NCBI GenBank assembly: GCA_021825365.1
Contig: JAKAHR010000009.1
Span: 1-64,000, forward strand
Reading direction: 5' to 3'
DNA length: 64,000 nucleotides
Origin: Nitrospirota bacterium
GTDB lineage: Bacteria > Nitrospirota > Thermodesulfovibrionia > Thermodesulfovibrionales > UBA6898
Position 1 is the first letter of the stretch. Each line of letters starts with the position of its first letter. Below, piece after piece: positions 62,994 to 64,000 of the stretch. The position numbers and the translations under genes were made by a program. The notes under the pieces are model-generated. The model had not been told where the DNA came from. It did no database searches and saw nothing but the letters and a program-made list of their open reading frames with translations.

Positions 62994-63022
62994 ATTCTAA
63001 ACGTGCACAGCCATTCTGTCAA
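62994..63022 (-). promoter_or_regulatory. Canonical promoter of a probable leaderless operon (lipoprotein-rsmD-coaD)
   Basis: On the minus strand TTGACA (63022-63017), exactly 17 bases, TAGAAT (62999-62994), then 6 bases to the ATG at 62987. Transcription would start on the start codon. Confidence 0.7.
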
Positions 63023-63086
63023 AGACCGTGGCAGCGAGCCAATCGGGACCCGCCTTCACTTGGAACTCTTTTGGCCCTGGATAGGG

Positions 63087-63092
63087 TAAAAT
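63087..63092 (+). promoter_or_regulatory. -10 box of a probable leaderless promoter (receiver-Lon gene)
   Basis: TAAAAT ends 7 bases before the ATG at 63100. No Shine-Dalgarno is present and the -35 region is weak. Confidence 0.4.
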
Positions 63093-63099
63093 ACAAGCC

Positions 63100-64000
63100 A
63101 TGAAGTTCTTTAAGAAGGCTGAAGAAGGTCCGGATCCCCTGCTGGAGGAGCTTCGGCAGAAGGTCGACTCTGTTCAACTGCCCGTTCATGCACAACAGGC
63201 GGTCGACAGGGAGATCGAGATGCTGGCGCGGATAGGGCCCTCAACCGCTGAATTCACTATCGGACTTACCTACATCGAATATCTGATCTCTCTGCCCTGG
63301 AACCGGCAGACCGACGACATTCTGGATCTGGGCAGGGCGGAGCGCATCCTCGACGAAGATCACTATGGCCTGCACCAGATAAAGGAGCGCATCCTGGAGC
63401 ACCTTGCTGTCAAGAAGCTCAAGATGAACCGGAAGCCCTCGGTTCTGGTGGTGGATGACGAGGAGGTGGCCAGGCGCAACCTTGAACACATTCTGTCCCG
63501 GGAAGAATATACGGTGGTAACCGCCGCAAACGGCGTTGAGGCCCTCCAGAAGATGACGACGACCGACTTCGACGTAATTCTGACGGATTTCAAGATGGAG
63601 AAGGTTGATGGAATGGAGGTACTCGAAAAGGCGACGGTGAGGTCCCCTCACACCCGAGTCGTCATGATCACCGGGTATGCCACCATCGATTCTGCGGTCG
63701 AGGCGATGAAAAAGGGAGCCTTTCACTATATCGCCAAGCCTTTCAAGCTGGACGACGTCAGGTCGACCGTCAGACAGGCGGTGGATTCCCTCAGTTTCCG
63801 CAAGGACACTGGCGGGTCCGTGCTTTGCTTTTCCGGACCTCCGGGAACGGGAAAGACCTCTCTCGGCCGGTCTATTGCACGGGCGCTGGGACGGAGTTTC
63901 TCCCGAATCTCCCTCGGGGGCATCAAAGACGAGGCGGAGATCAGGGGGCATCGGAGGACCTACGCTGGCGCCATGCCGGGAAGGATCATCCAGGAGATCC
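63100..64000 (+). CDS. Lon protease with an inserted response-regulator receiver domain (partial, runs off window)
   Basis: The first 300 residues are visible. Residues 15-108 match the helical region of Lon just before its ATPase (MLARIGPSTAEFTIGLTYIE, then YLISLPWN and ILDEDHYGLHQIKERILEHLAVKKL). Residues about 114-232 form a complete receiver domain: Asp119-Asp120 acid pair, phosphoacceptor Asp163 (LTDFKMEKVDG), Thr191 (MITGYAT) and Lys213 (AKPF). The Lon AAA+ module then resumes (LCFSGPPGTGKTSLGRSIARALG, Walker A 246-253, and DEAEIRGHRRTY). The roughly 200-residue N-terminal substrate-binding LON domain is missing. The protease part lies beyond the window. It suggests ATP-dependent proteolysis switched by phosphorylation. 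The cognate kinase is unknown. Confidence 0.88.
   Translation, partial: MKFFKKAEEGPDPLLEELRQKVDSVQLPVHAQQAVDREIEMLARIGPSTAEFTIGLTYIEYLISLPWNRQTDDILDLGRAERILDEDHYGLHQIKERILEHLAVKKLKMNRKPSVLVVDDEEVARRNLEHILSREEYTVVTAANGVEALQKMTTTDFDVILTDFKMEKVDGMEVLEKATVRSPHTRVVMITGYATIDSAVEAMKKGAFHYIAKPFKLDDVRSTVRQAVDSLSFRKDTGGSVLCFSGPPGTGKTSLGRSIARALGRSFSRISLGGIKDEAEIRGHRRTYAGAMPGRIIQEI

Overview
Organism and overall character. This is a GC-rich bacterial chromosome segment. Its gene content suggests an anaerobic or microaerobic Gram-negative bacterium, most like Nitrospirota (Thermodesulfovibrionia) or Desulfobacterota. The clues are multihaem c-type cytochromes, a ferredoxin-dependent 2-oxoacid oxidoreductase subunit, citramalate synthase, an AhbD-like radical SAM haem protein beside hemE, an RND efflux pump, Lol lipoprotein export, PilT and MotAB. 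This placement is inferred from gene content; there is no rRNA in the window. No tRNA, CRISPR array or complete insertion sequence was recognised. Nearly all DNA is coding, in short operons on both strands.

Layout. 1-1674: a broken metallophosphoesterase and an amidohydrolase carrying an EF-hand loop. 1785-3398: a DHA2 drug exporter with its own promoter and operator-like palindrome. 3412-11393 (minus): HDAC-like deacetylase, maf, BaiN-type flavoprotein, argC, rpsI-rplM and glyQS. 11500-17509: orphan vorB-like alpha subunit, macrodomain protein (minus), hflX, AhbD-like radical SAM protein, hemE and a zinc-ribbon membrane protein. 17475-20613 (minus): motB, motA and an orphan histidine kinase. 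20707-24227: MutY-like glycosylase, a cold-shock gene with a terminator-like leader, asnS and a small membrane protein. 24278-26180: a cereblon-type (CULT) domain protein, ppnP, an alkD remnant and an msrA gene with an in-frame TGA at its catalytic cysteine codon. 26233-28624: two paralogous six-haem cytochromes and a monohaem cytochrome. 28929-37077: MexEF-like RND pump, universal stress protein, K+ channel, DedA and CorA. 37252-43130: a threonine/isoleucine-branch operon (thrC, MoaD-NIL fusion, phosphoglycerate-mutase-like homoserine kinase, lysC, cimA). 43209-52951: osmC, pgpA, cinA, thpR, recA, pilT, recX, alaS, a phasin-like protein and a UbiB-like kinase. 53147-59441: DUF2157/GDYXXLXY pair, zinc-ribbon response regulator, lysS and Lol genes. 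59580-60527: hicAB plus remnants of a transposase, a HEPN protein and a type III methyltransferase. 60583-62987 (minus): cysteine hydrolase, coaD, rsmD and a pseudopilin-like lipoprotein. 63100-64000: the start of a Lon protease with a receiver domain inserted before its ATPase module; it runs off the window.

How the genes work together. The operon at 37315-43130 joins aspartate kinase, a proposed homoserine kinase, threonine synthase and citramalate synthase. Within it is a sulfur-carrier/NIL fusion of the kind tied to protein-thiocarboxylate homocysteine synthesis. recA and recX share an operon with pilT and alaS. Several genes (3412-4329, 36010-37077, 55356-55931, 62688-62987, 63100 onward) have a -10 box about 5-11 bases before the ATG and no Shine-Dalgarno, so leaderless mRNAs seem common here.

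The strongest unusual signals are the selenocysteine-type MsrA with a SECIS-like hairpin, the receiver-Lon fusion, and the bacterial thalidomide-pocket (CULT) protein.
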